A stretch of DNA of 20,367 nt from the NCBI GenBank assembly GCA_964568355.1, contig CAZMRK010000269.1, forward strand, positions 1-20,367. The letters are read 5' to 3'. The notes under the pieces were generated by a model that was not told the origin of the DNA, ran no database searches, and saw nothing but the letters and a program-made list of their open reading frames with translations. The first letter of the stretch is position 1; every line of letters begins with the position of its first letter. The stretch comes from JAJPJX01 sp964568355 (lineage in GTDB: Bacteria > Acidobacteriota > Terriglobia > Bryobacterales > Bryobacteraceae). A program made the position numbers and the translations under genes. Shown here in pieces: positions 7,403-14,812 of this stretch.

Positions 7403-7422
7403 GGAGCGGGTGGGCCCGCTCC
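7403..7422 (-). repeat. Perfect GC-rich hairpin between tonB and exbB
   Basis: GGAGCGGG (7403-7410) and CCCGCTCC (7415-7422) form a perfect eight-pair stem with a four-base loop. It lies just after the tonB stop and about 40 bases before the exbB start. There is no T-run beyond it in the transcribed direction. It mirrors the hairpin on the other side of exbB. Confidence 0.5.
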
Positions 7423-7432
7423 TTCCGCGATC

Positions 7433-8200
7433 TTACTGGCTCAACGTAAAGTTCACGTCGATCTGAGTTACGACCTCAACCGGCTCTCCGTTCAGGAGCG
7501 TCGGAGCGTACACCCACTGTTTCACCGCTTCCATAGCGGACGGAACCAGCAGGGGATGCCCGCTGATGACCGTGAGATTCTGAATGGTTCCGTCTTTGCC
7601 GATAATGGCGTTGAGACGGACCGTACCCTGGATGCGAGCCTGCTTGGCCAAGGGGGGATAGACCGGCTTGGGCTGCCGCACCAGTTTGGCCTGCTGCACA
7701 TTGCCGCCTACGCGGATGCGCTGCGGAGTGGCCGGCTTGACTTCCTGCTTCACCGGGGGCGGCGGAGGAGGCGGGGCCGCGCTCGGAATGGAGCCGATGA
7801 TGCCGCCGATCACGCCACCGGCCGTGCCACCAGCCACACCACCGGGCACGCCGCCAACCACGCCCGCCACACCGGCGGAGGGAGGAGGCAGCTCCTCTTC
7901 CTTAATCATGTGAATTTCTTTCGGAACCTGCTTGGGTGCCATCAGCTTGCCAGCGTCGAACTGCCGCGGAATGACTTTGACCACCTTAACGGGGGCTGCA
8001 GCCGGCGGGGGAGGAGGCGGTGGCGGTGGGGGAGGCGCCACCAGGAAGCTGGTCAACTGGCTCTTGGGCAGGGCATCGAAGTAAACCATCGGAATGATCA
8101 CCGCGATGATGATCAGGATGATCTGGCCGATGAACGAGACCATCACTGTCCAAGTCTTGTTCGTCTTGCCGACACCCTCAACAAATGTTTGCTCGAACAT
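7433..8200 (-). CDS. tonB: TonB energy transducer with long polyproline tracts
   Basis: The 255-residue protein has a short cytoplasmic N-terminus and one membrane helix (about 17-40). A run of eleven prolines (56-66) follows, then a Gly/Val-rich segment (about 110-138), a second seven-proline run (143-149) and the TonB C-terminal domain (about 172-255). That domain shows P-V-Y-P-P-L-A-K-Q-A-R, G-T-V-R-L-N and a final N-F-T-L strand. It is the conventional TonB of this cassette: anchored in the inner membrane, driven by ExbB/ExbD, and reaching outer-membrane receptors. An AGAGGA site lies about 7 bases before the ATG. It follows secF after 74 bases, a gap that also has a small CCGGC-TAA-GCCGG stem (8235-8247). 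The polyproline runs should need elongation factor P to be translated efficiently. Confidence 0.94.
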   Translation of the reverse strand: MFEQTFVEGVGKTNKTWTVMVSFIGQIILIIIAVIIPMVYFDALPKSQLTSFLVAPPPPPPPPPPPAAAPVKVVKVIPRQFDAGKLMAPKQVPKEIHMIKEEELPPPSAGVAGVVGGVPGGVAGGTAGGVIGGIIGSIPSAAPPPPPPPVKQEVKPATPQRIRVGGNVQQAKLVRQPKPVYPPLAKQARIQGTVRLNAIIGKDGTIQNLTVISGHPLLVPSAMEAVKQWVYAPTLLNGEPVEVVTQIDVNFTLSQ

Positions 8201-8274
8201 AATGTGTCCTCTTCACAATTCGCGATGCGCGTTGCCGGCTAAGCCGGATCGCCCGCCGCGTTGTCTGCGCTACT

Positions 8275-9504
8275 TCATTTAGCCGCCCTGGTCGGACTCT
8301 TCCGGGCCGGTTGGGACTTCACCACCGGGGCCGGCGCCGGCGCGGACTGCCGCCGGCTATCCACAAAATTATGCCAGAACAGGACGATCGGGCTCGCGAT
8401 GAAAACCGACGAATAGGTGCCGACGATGATTCCCGCCACGAGCGCGAACGAAAAACCATGTAGTACCGGGCCGCCGAAGAGAAACAGCGCAATCACCGTC
8501 AAAAAGGTCAGGCCCGAGGTCATGATGGTCCGGCTCAAGGTCTGATTGATACTCTTGTTGATGAGCGATTCCAGTGGTTCTCTCCGCAGGATCTTCAGAT
8601 TCTCTCGAATCCGATCGAAGATCACAATCGTATCATTCATCGAGTAGCCCACAAGTGTGAGCAGCGCCGCAATCACCGTCAGCGAGATCTCTTTGTTAAA
8701 CAATGAGAACAAGCCGATCGTAATGATCGTGTCATGAAACACAGCGACTACCGCCGCTACACCATAGATCCACTCGAATCGAAAGGCTATATATACCAGC
8801 ATTCCCCCCAGCGCGTAAAGGGTCGCGAGCACTGCTTTTTTTCGGAGCTCCGCTCCCACCTTCGGTCCAACCAGTGCTCGATCCGCCACGTGGAACGGCG
8901 AGAGGTAAAACTGCTGCTTGAGAGCGTTGATGATACCAGAATTTACGCCCGCAACGCCGGAGAGCTGGTCAAAACCGGCGAGCAGCCCGGAACGCGGCGG
9001 GCTGTCTCGAAAGGCGAGGATATCCGCCACCAACTGGCGAAGCTGCTGATCGGAAAGCTGCGCGCCGGATTGCTGTAATGGTTCGCGCAGGCCGCTCACG
9101 ATCTCCTCGGTCCCGGCGTTATTAAAATCTTTCTTTCCGCTCTGGGGATGGCCGAAAGTCTGTTCCAATACCTCCTGCATGGCGCGGAGGTTGGAGTTGA
9201 GCTCTTTTTCGTTGGTGATCTCGGTGCTGATCGCCACCTCGTTCTTCACCGAAAGATCTGTGAACGGCTGGACAGTCACCTCGCCGGTGATCTTTTTCGC
9301 CAGAGCCGCCCGGATCTTATCCTCAGGCGGATTGGTGGCCCATTTTACGGTCATGAGCGCACCCCCCCGGAAATCGATGCCATAGCGGAGGCCGCCTTTG
9401 GCGACAATGCTACCGATCCCGGCTACGGTCAGCACCAGGGAGGCAATGATGAAGGGCCATTTTTTGCCCAGGAAATCGAAATTTGTGTTTCTGAATATCT
9501 CCAT
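8275..9504 (-). CDS. secF: Protein translocase subunit SecF, enlarged periplasmic domain
   Basis: SecF works with SecD to pull secreted proteins out of the SecYEG channel using proton motive force. The family start is clear: helix 1 (about 16-34), then Y-G-I-D-F-R-G-G (41-48). The RND-like membrane half begins at V-G-P-K-V-G-A-E-L (212-220) and continues with H-D-T-I-I-T (257-262), the conserved G-Y-S-M-N-D-T-I-V-I-F-D-R-I-R-E block (286-301) and the last helices to about 380. At 409 residues it is about 90-100 longer than E. coli SecF. The extra part lies mainly between about 100 and 205, in the periplasmic domain, and has no match I recognise. The tail (387-409) is Pro/Lys-rich. No clear ribosome site precedes the ATG. 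It is separated from secD by 197 bases rather than abutting it. Confidence 0.96.
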   Translation of the reverse strand: MEIFRNTNFDFLGKKWPFIIASLVLTVAGIGSIVAKGGLRYGIDFRGGALMTVKWATNPPEDKIRAALAKKITGEVTVQPFTDLSVKNEVAISTEITNEKELNSNLRAMQEVLEQTFGHPQSGKKDFNNAGTEEIVSGLREPLQQSGAQLSDQQLRQLVADILAFRDSPPRSGLLAGFDQLSGVAGVNSGIINALKQQFYLSPFHVADRALVGPKVGAELRKKAVLATLYALGGMLVYIAFRFEWIYGVAAVVAVFHDTIITIGLFSLFNKEISLTVIAALLTLVGYSMNDTIVIFDRIRENLKILRREPLESLINKSINQTLSRTIMTSGLTFLTVIALFLFGGPVLHGFSFALVAGIIVGTYSSVFIASPIVLFWHNFVDSRRQSAPAPAPVVKSQPARKSPTRAAK

Positions 9505-9701
9505 CGAAGCATGCCTGACCGGCGCTGTTTAGTTGGACACCGGCTCCGTTCGAATTGTTCCCGTTCGTACTCCAGGACCACCACCTTTGGGGCAGTGGCC
9601 GCTGCCAGACCCAGCCCGGCTGGCAAATCGGCTAGAGGCAACGAATTTCGCAAATGCGGCGAAGTTCATGCCAGTCCCCGGTTTGCAGCGTCGTTTCATC
9701 A
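9505..9701 (-). other. 197-bp secD-secF gap with a weak 56-residue ORF
   Basis: These bases separate two genes that usually touch or are fused. A minus-strand frame at 9529-9699 could encode 56 residues rich in Arg, Gly and Ser, starting 3 bases after the secD stop, but it has no ribosome site and a low-complexity, shadow-like composition. A second frame, from a TTG at 9653, runs into secF. Neither is convincing. I see no terminator or clear promoter. A degraded gene fragment is possible. Confidence 0.25.
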
Positions 9702-11318
9702 CTAGATGCTCAGCTCGGCGACCTGCCGCCGCCCGGACAGCTCGTAATCAAAGATCACCTTGGAAACGAAGACCGCCGTAAAGACATTGGCTACCAGGCC
9801 GATTACCAGGGTGACGGCGAATCCCCGCACCGGGCCTTCTCCGAAGATAAACAGGAAGGCGCAGGAGACCACCGTGGTCACGTGCGTATCGACAATGGTC
9901 CACCAGGCCTTGGAGAAACCGGCGTCGACGGCGGAAATGATCGCCTTTCCGGCTTTTAGTTCCTCCCGGATCCTTTCAAAGATCAGCACGTTGCTATCCA
10001 CCGCCATACCAATAGTGAGGATGATTCCCGCGATGCCGGGGAGGGTCAATACCGCGTGGAAGTAAGAAAGCGCCGCCATGAGGACGACGGTGTTCAGGAT
10101 CAGCGCGATGACCGCGTTCACGCCGGCGCGGCGGTAGTAGACCAGCATGGCGATGATCACCGCCGCCAGGCCGCACAAGCCGGCGACGATGCCCTGATGC
10201 ACGGAGTCGGCGCCCAGCGAGGGGCCGATAGATCGCTCTTCGAGGAACTGGATGCCGGCCGGCAGGGCGCCGGCGCGCAGCACCAGGGCCAGGTCGGAGG
10301 CCTCCTGCTCGCTCGAAAGACCGGTGATCCGGCCGCTGTCCTCGATGCGGCTCTGGATGGTGGCGACGCTGCGGATCTGGTTATCCAGAACCACGGCCAG
10401 GCGATTGCCGATATTGGCCTCCGTATAGCGTCCGAAGCGCTTGCCGGCATCCTGGGTCAGCGTGAAGTTTGCCTCCCACTTGCGGAACTCATCCTGACCG
10501 GGACGGGCATTGCGCAGGTCCGTGCCGCGGACCACCGGTACCCGGCTCACCAGGTACCAACTGTCGCTGCTCTCCCCGCGGGGCGCCATCTTGACCAGCT
10601 TGGTGTTCAGAGGCAGCACTCCGCCATGCTGCGCCTGGGCGGCTTCCCTGGAAGCAAACGGACCGTCCTTGACGTCGTCGATTTCCAGTTGCGCCGTGGT
10701 CTGCATGATGTCCTTCACGCGGGCCGGGTCGTCGACGCCAGGCAATTGCACCAGGATCTGATACTGGTCGCCGGAGCTACCGTATTGCTGGACCACCGGC
10801 TCGGTCAAGCCCAGGTCGTTGATGCGTCTTCCGATGGTCTGGATGGAACGCTCCACGGTGTCGTGCTTGATGGCCAGCAGTTCGGAGGGCCGCAGGTTCA
10901 GGCGATAGTCGGTGGAATTGACCGGGGTGAGCACCCACTGAGCGTACTGATCCGCAATCATGCTGCGCAAGGCGCTGGTCTTCTGGGCGGGTACGCCTTT
11001 GATATTGACTTCGATCTGGTCCGTGTCCTCGACACGGGCCGGGTCGTTGCGATCCAGCGCCGCGTAATCGATGTTCTGCTTGCGCAGGTCTTCTTTCAGG
11101 CGTTCGATCGCCTGATCGGCTTCGGCTTTGACGGCGTCCTGAATCTGGACTTGCAGCACCAGGTGGCTTCCGCCCTTCAAGTCGAGTCCCAGGCGGATGT
11201 TCCGCCGCATATTGTCCAGCAACTGCTGCCTGGACTTCGGGAAACCGATCACTCCAAAGATACACAGCAGGAGTATGGCGACGATCACCACCGTTTTGGT
11301 CGTCAGATTTTTTGGCAT
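9702..11318 (-). CDS. secD: Protein translocase subunit SecD
   Basis: This 538-residue protein is the larger half of the SecDF secretion motor. It has helix 1 (about 8-26), the family block L-G-L-D-L-K-G-G-S-H-L (43-53) and a large periplasmic head domain (about 60-340). The C-terminal part has five membrane helices from about 350 to 525. There the conserved I-L-T-I-G-M-A-V-D-S-N-V-L-I-F-E-R-I-R-E-E block carries the proton-path Asp and Arg. Length is within the usual 500-620 range. It starts at an ATG 22 bases after yajC; the ribosome site is not obvious. The order tgt-yajC-secD-secF is conserved in many bacteria. Confidence 0.97.
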   Translation of the reverse strand: MPKNLTTKTVVIVAILLLCIFGVIGFPKSRQQLLDNMRRNIRLGLDLKGGSHLVLQVQIQDAVKAEADQAIERLKEDLRKQNIDYAALDRNDPARVEDTDQIEVNIKGVPAQKTSALRSMIADQYAQWVLTPVNSTDYRLNLRPSELLAIKHDTVERSIQTIGRRINDLGLTEPVVQQYGSSGDQYQILVQLPGVDDPARVKDIMQTTAQLEIDDVKDGPFASREAAQAQHGGVLPLNTKLVKMAPRGESSDSWYLVSRVPVVRGTDLRNARPGQDEFRKWEANFTLTQDAGKRFGRYTEANIGNRLAVVLDNQIRSVATIQSRIEDSGRITGLSSEQEASDLALVLRAGALPAGIQFLEERSIGPSLGADSVHQGIVAGLCGLAAVIIAMLVYYRRAGVNAVIALILNTVVLMAALSYFHAVLTLPGIAGIILTIGMAVDSNVLIFERIREELKAGKAIISAVDAGFSKAWWTIVDTHVTTVVSCAFLFIFGEGPVRGFAVTLVIGLVANVFTAVFVSKVIFDYELSGRRQVAELSI

Positions 11319-11340
11319 GGAAGGTAAATCCGTTTCAAAC

Positions 11341-11652
11341 TTACTTCTTGGTTTCGGTCGAAACCAGACTGGAAACGGCGCTGCGCGCGACCTGAACTTT
11401 GATGTTGTCCGGCTTCACGCGTAACACCAAGGTGTCATCGTCGCCGACGGAGACGATGGTTCCCACGATCCCGCCAGTGGTGAGCACCACGTTTCCATTT
11501 TGCAGAGAAGCGAGCATCTTCTGCTGTTGTTTCTTCTGCCGCTGCATGGGAAGAAACAGAAGGAAGTAAAAGATCGCGAAGATGAGGAGAATGGGCACGA
11601 ACCCCAACATGGAGTTCGGGGACGAAGATTGGAGCAATAGGCTTAATACCAC
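11341..11652 (-). CDS. yajC: Preprotein translocase subunit YajC
   Basis: This small membrane protein associates with SecDF. The 103 residues show a short hydrophobic start, one membrane helix (about 16-34), then the family pattern L-P-M-Q-R-Q-K-K-x-Q-x-x-M-L-A-S-L-Q-N-G and T-T-G-G-I-V-G-T-I, followed by a beta-rich cytoplasmic domain. The start used is GTG at 11652. An ATG at 11610 would shorten the N-terminus to leave the helix almost at the first residue, so the GTG fits the family better, although neither start has a clear ribosome site. It lies 17 bases after tgt and 22 before secD. Confidence 0.95.
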   Translation of the reverse strand: MVLSLLLQSSSPNSMLGFVPILLIFAIFYFLLFLPMQRQKKQQQKMLASLQNGNVVLTTGGIVGTIVSVGDDDTLVLRVKPDNIKVQVARSAVSSLVSTETKK

Positions 11653-11669
11653 GTTGGAACCAAAGGGGG

Positions 11670-12809
11670 TTATTCGGCTTCGACCAGTCTCGAGCGCTGC
11701 GCGCCCAGGTACTCAGGGAATTTTCCCAACACAATAGCGTGCCTGATCTCACGCATGATGTCAAGGTACCGCTTGATATTGTGCCGTGTAGCCAGCACGG
11801 CGTACAGGATTTCGCCGGCCTGGAACAGGTGCCTCAGGTATGCTCTGCTATAGCTGCTACAAGTATAGCAGGAACAGCTTTCATCGATGGGCCTGGAATC
11901 GTCCCGGTAGCGGGCCTGTTTGATACTCAGGCGGCCGGTGGAAGTGAACAAAGACCCGTTTCGGGCGTTGCGGGAGGGGAGCACGCAATCCATCATATCC
12001 ACGCCGCGGGCGACGTATTCCGGCAGCTCTCCCGGCATGCCCACGCCCATGGCATAGCGCGGCCGGTGGCGGGGCAGCAGCGGTTCGACGGTCTCCACCA
12101 TTTCCATGCTCAACGGGCGCGGTTCTCCCACCGAGAGCCCCCCAATGGCATAGCCGTCGGCGTCGAGTTCGACCAACCGGGCGGCGCATTCGCGGCGCAG
12201 GTCGGGGAAGGTGGAACCTTGCACGATGGGAAACAGGGCGTGACGGGTGGGGATCTCGTGCAGCCGCTGGGCGTAGTGCCGGTAGGCCGCCCGGGCCCAG
12301 CGGACCGTCCGCTGCATGGCTTCCCGGGCATATTCGTGGCTGACGGGGTATTCGGGGCACTCGTCGAGAACCATCATGATGTCGCTGCCATAGGCCAATT
12401 GCACATCGACGGTGCGTTCCGGGGTGAAGGCGTGGGTGTCGCCGTTCAGGTGCGATTGAAAGACGACGCCTTCCTCGCTGATCTTCCGCAGGCCGCTGAG
12501 GCTGAAAACCTGGAAACCGCCCGAATCGGTGAGAATCCCGCGGGGCCAGGACATGAACTGGTGCAAGCCGCCCATACGCCGGATGAGATCGGGGCCGGGC
12601 CTCAGAAAAAGATGATAGGTGTTGGCCAGAAGGATGCGGACATCCAGGTCATCGGAGAGGTCCCGCTGGGAGAGGCCCTTGACGGTAGCCTGCGTTCCCA
12701 CGGGCATAAAGACCGGCGTTTCGATGGTACCGTGCGGGGTATGCAGGAGACCGGCGCGGGCGCGCGTGACGGGGCACTCGGCAACAACTTCGAAGCTGAT
12801 CTGGGGCAC
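11670..12809 (-). CDS. tgt: tRNA-guanine transglycosylase (queuine tRNA-ribosyltransferase)
   Basis: The enzyme swaps guanine 34 for the queuosine precursor preQ1 in tRNAs for Asp, Asn, His and Tyr. The 379-residue TIM-barrel protein has the substrate-binding T-D-S-G-G-F-Q (94-100) and the block D-M-M-D-C-V-L-P-S-R-N-A-R-N-G, which holds the catalytic Asp. The zinc site is complete: C-S-C-Y-T-C and a His 26 residues after the last Cys, as in E. coli. The start is GTG; CAAGA just upstream is only a weak ribosome site. It heads the yajC-secD-secF group. queA, often beside it, is absent here. A tandem-hairpin element lies 57-105 bases upstream. Confidence 0.97.
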   Translation of the reverse strand: MPQISFEVVAECPVTRARAGLLHTPHGTIETPVFMPVGTQATVKGLSQRDLSDDLDVRILLANTYHLFLRPGPDLIRRMGGLHQFMSWPRGILTDSGGFQVFSLSGLRKISEEGVVFQSHLNGDTHAFTPERTVDVQLAYGSDIMMVLDECPEYPVSHEYAREAMQRTVRWARAAYRHYAQRLHEIPTRHALFPIVQGSTFPDLRRECAARLVELDADGYAIGGLSVGEPRPLSMEMVETVEPLLPRHRPRYAMGVGMPGELPEYVARGVDMMDCVLPSRNARNGSLFTSTGRLSIKQARYRDDSRPIDESCSCYTCSSYSRAYLRHLFQAGEILYAVLATRHNIKRYLDIMREIRHAIVLGKFPEYLGAQRSRLVEAE

Positions 12810-12865
12810 TGTCTTGAGTGTAGTAGAGGCCCGTTGTCCTTCGCCGCGGAAATCAAATCAGGGAA

Positions 12866-12902
12866 GCCGGACCCGGGGTCCGGCGCGGACGAGGGCGTCC
12901 GC
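12866..12902. repeat. Tandem perfect hairpins, REP-like intergenic element
   Basis: GCCGGACC (12866-12873) and GGTCCGGC (12877-12884) form a perfect eight-pair stem around CGG. Directly abutting, GCGGACG (12885-12891) and CGTCCGC (12896-12902) form a perfect seven-pair stem around AGGG. This back-to-back layout, in a gap between two same-strand genes, looks like a REP/BIME-type dispersed palindrome. No T-run follows on the minus strand, so a plain terminator for the upstream gene is less likely. Only one copy is visible in this window. Confidence 0.55.
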
Positions 12903-12946
12903 CCTACAGGATAGCCGTTGCGCGACCGTCGGGGAGAGGTTTCCGA

Positions 12947-13528
12947 TTAACTGGTCTTCTTGGGATTACGATTGGTGCTGGTGGTGGTGCGCTTCCTGGC
13001 CCCATTCTCCTTGAGCAGCCCCTCCAGTTGCTCGCGGATGTTCTTCTCCTGATCGTCGGCGAACAGCTTCTCTTCGCCGGAATACTGCGCCCGGATGGTG
13101 CCCTGCCGGTCGATGAAGGCGATCTGCGGCATCAGCAGTTTGAACATGGCGGGATGCTGCAGGTACTCGATCACCGAGTTTCGTTCGGCAAAGCCGACCG
13201 GAAAGCTGGGCTGGAAGCGTTTGACGAAATCGGGAATATTCATCGAAGCCATATCTTCGATGGCGCAGGCCAATACCTGCAGACCCCGCGGGCCGTATTC
13301 GTTCTGCAGCTTGGTCAGAATGCCCACGGTCTTCTGGCAGTGCGGGCAATAGGTCAGGATGAACACCATCGCCACGACTTTGCCGCGATACTGGCTCAGG
13401 AGAATCTGCTTGCCTCCCGGCATACTGATAGCAAATTCGGGCGAGTGGCGCGGGACCTCGGCAGCCTGAGCGACGCCAAACAGCATCCATGCGGCGGCAG
13501 CCATACTGAGAACACGACGGGTCAGCAT
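12947..13528 (-). CDS. Exported thioredoxin-fold (TlpA/redoxin-like) protein
   Basis: The 193-residue protein has a signal peptide with R-R at 4-5, a hydrophobic core, and likely cleavage after A-Q-A near 22. The mature part has the AhpC/TlpA fold pattern: P-E-F near its start, G-K-V-V-A-M-V-F, then T-Y-C-P-H-C with the redox pair Cys61 and Cys64, and a late P-Q-I-A-F-I-D-R-Q-G with the cis-Pro. It probably handles periplasmic thiol-disulfide exchange; the substrate is unknown. The CPHC pair differs from thioredoxin's CGPC and resembles DsbA in its middle residues. The C-terminus is Lys/Arg/Thr-rich. It lies 9 bases after the metallopeptidase gene and lacks a clear ribosome site, so coupling is likely. 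Confidence 0.88.
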   Translation of the reverse strand: MLTRRVLSMAAAAWMLFGVAQAAEVPRHSPEFAISMPGGKQILLSQYRGKVVAMVFILTYCPHCQKTVGILTKLQNEYGPRGLQVLACAIEDMASMNIPDFVKRFQPSFPVGFAERNSVIEYLQHPAMFKLLMPQIAFIDRQGTIRAQYSGEEKLFADDQEKNIREQLEGLLKENGARKRTTTSTNRNPKKTS

Positions 13529-13537
13529 GTTGTCAGT

Positions 13538-14812
13538 TTACCGCACCCGGGGCGGGGGACTTTCGAGTCCTTCGACGCTGGTGACGAGATCCCCTTGCAG
13601 GCGCAGGAGGAAATATCCGTCGTCTCCCTGCCCGGTTACGCGGTCGGCGGTCTCGCCGGTGACGGAGATCTTCTTCCATTTCTTGCCGAGCAGTTGCCGG
13701 TAGAGCGCCAGGTAGCGCTGGGCTATCTCCGGAGAGGCCCACTGTACGGCGTACGCCAGGACCACGCGCTCGGGAGATTTGCGCTCGAACAACGCGTAGT
13801 GGCCGCCCCGCCAGTGCGGCGCGACTTCTCCGGCGACCTCTTTGCCCAGATACTGTTGCAGCAGGATGCTGTGGTCCAATTCGCCGATGGAGCCTTCGAT
13901 CAGCCCGTGAAAGCCCTTCTTTTCGGGAAGCGCCGGCAATACCGGATTGGTGGGCTGGGCGCCTTCAAAGTATTTCTCCGGATGTAAGATCTGTTGGGTC
14001 GAGGCCGGGGGCCGGCGAAAGACCTCGCCGAACGCCGCTTTCCCATCCTTCCGAAAGACGGCATGCTGGAACAGCATCCCCTTGGTGTACGGAAAGACGA
14101 GCGTTTCTTTCAGATAGAGCGGCGAACCGTCGAAGACCGGAAACTGGCCGCCGCCGGGATCCATGGACCGGCTCATCATCTCCAGCAGGGCGGGAGAATC
14201 AGCCAGCGATTTGCCCATGCGCCGGGCAAGATATTCGGACATCAGCCAGGTGGCCTGGCCCTCCATCACGGCCATGCGAGCCGTGGCTCCGTCATCGCTC
14301 TTTTGCCCCTGCTTGATGTATTTGTCGAGATGATAATTCTGGTCGGCGAGGGCATGAGCCAGTTCGTGGACCAGGGCGGCCTCACGCGTATCCGAAGGAG
14401 TCCAATCGGTAATGTAAAGCCGTTTCTTGTTGTAGTCGTAGAAGGCCGCGGCCTGCTCAGTCAGCAGGTCCACGGTGTTCTTTTTCAGGTTAAAATCCGG
14501 TCCCACCAGGCCGAACTTCTTGAGGGTCAGTTCCTCGGCCCGCATTTCGGCGGGCGTGGCGACCTCCTTGACGCGTTTCTCAAGAAAAGCTTTCACATTC
14601 TCGCGGCTGATGAGGTCGTAGGGCACCTTGTGCTTCATGGTCATGCCCGAGATCCGGGTCAGCTCTTCCAGAATGGAATCGATCGCCTGAAAGATCTCGC
14701 GCGAGGTGTCACGCGTGTCCTGGGCGGCGAAGGGCTGCCCGATGAGCAGGAACAGACCCAGTCCGGCAAATAGCCGGGCGAGAACTCCCCAGCGCACGCG
14801 GATTAGCGACAC
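13538..14812 (-). CDS. Exported HExxH zinc metallopeptidase-like protein, family not recognised
   Basis: The 424-residue protein has a signal peptide (hydrophobic 10-28, likely cut after F-A-A) and a zinc-protease motif. H149-E150-L-A-H153 sits in A-L-V-H-E-L-A-H-A-L, and Glu184 in M-E-G-Q-A is a plausible third metal ligand, as in gluzincins. The rest (200-424) has no domain I recognise. I chose the GTG at 14812 although the frame stays open to 14935. The GTG shares a base with the MFS stop (TAGTG), GGAG lies about 8 bases upstream, and the signal peptide then falls at the N-terminus. The longer form would put an unlikely His/Ser-rich stretch first. Coupling to the MFS gene suggests a joint role in handling an exported peptide or small molecule; this is inference. 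Confidence 0.82.
   Translation of the reverse strand: MSLIRVRWGVLARLFAGLGLFLLIGQPFAAQDTRDTSREIFQAIDSILEELTRISGMTMKHKVPYDLISRENVKAFLEKRVKEVATPAEMRAEELTLKKFGLVGPDFNLKKNTVDLLTEQAAAFYDYNKKRLYITDWTPSDTREAALVHELAHALADQNYHLDKYIKQGQKSDDGATARMAVMEGQATWLMSEYLARRMGKSLADSPALLEMMSRSMDPGGGQFPVFDGSPLYLKETLVFPYTKGMLFQHAVFRKDGKAAFGEVFRRPPASTQQILHPEKYFEGAQPTNPVLPALPEKKGFHGLIEGSIGELDHSILLQQYLGKEVAGEVAPHWRGGHYALFERKSPERVVLAYAVQWASPEIAQRYLALYRQLLGKKWKKISVTGETADRVTGQGDDGYFLLRLQGDLVTSVEGLESPPPRVR

Noticed and set aside
7741..8035. Repeat array suspected from GGC/GGT-rich DNA in tonB
   Set aside because: The pattern is explained by polyproline and Gly-rich coding sequence with mixed codons, not by spacer-separated repeats or a CRISPR array.
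10056..11327. Plus-strand open frame of 423 codons opposite secD
   Set aside because: Shadow frame of secD; composition reflects reversed codons and there is no ribosome site or family pattern.
11739..12914. Plus-strand open frame of 391 codons opposite tgt
   Set aside because: tgt on the other strand has intact active-site and zinc motifs; this frame shows none.
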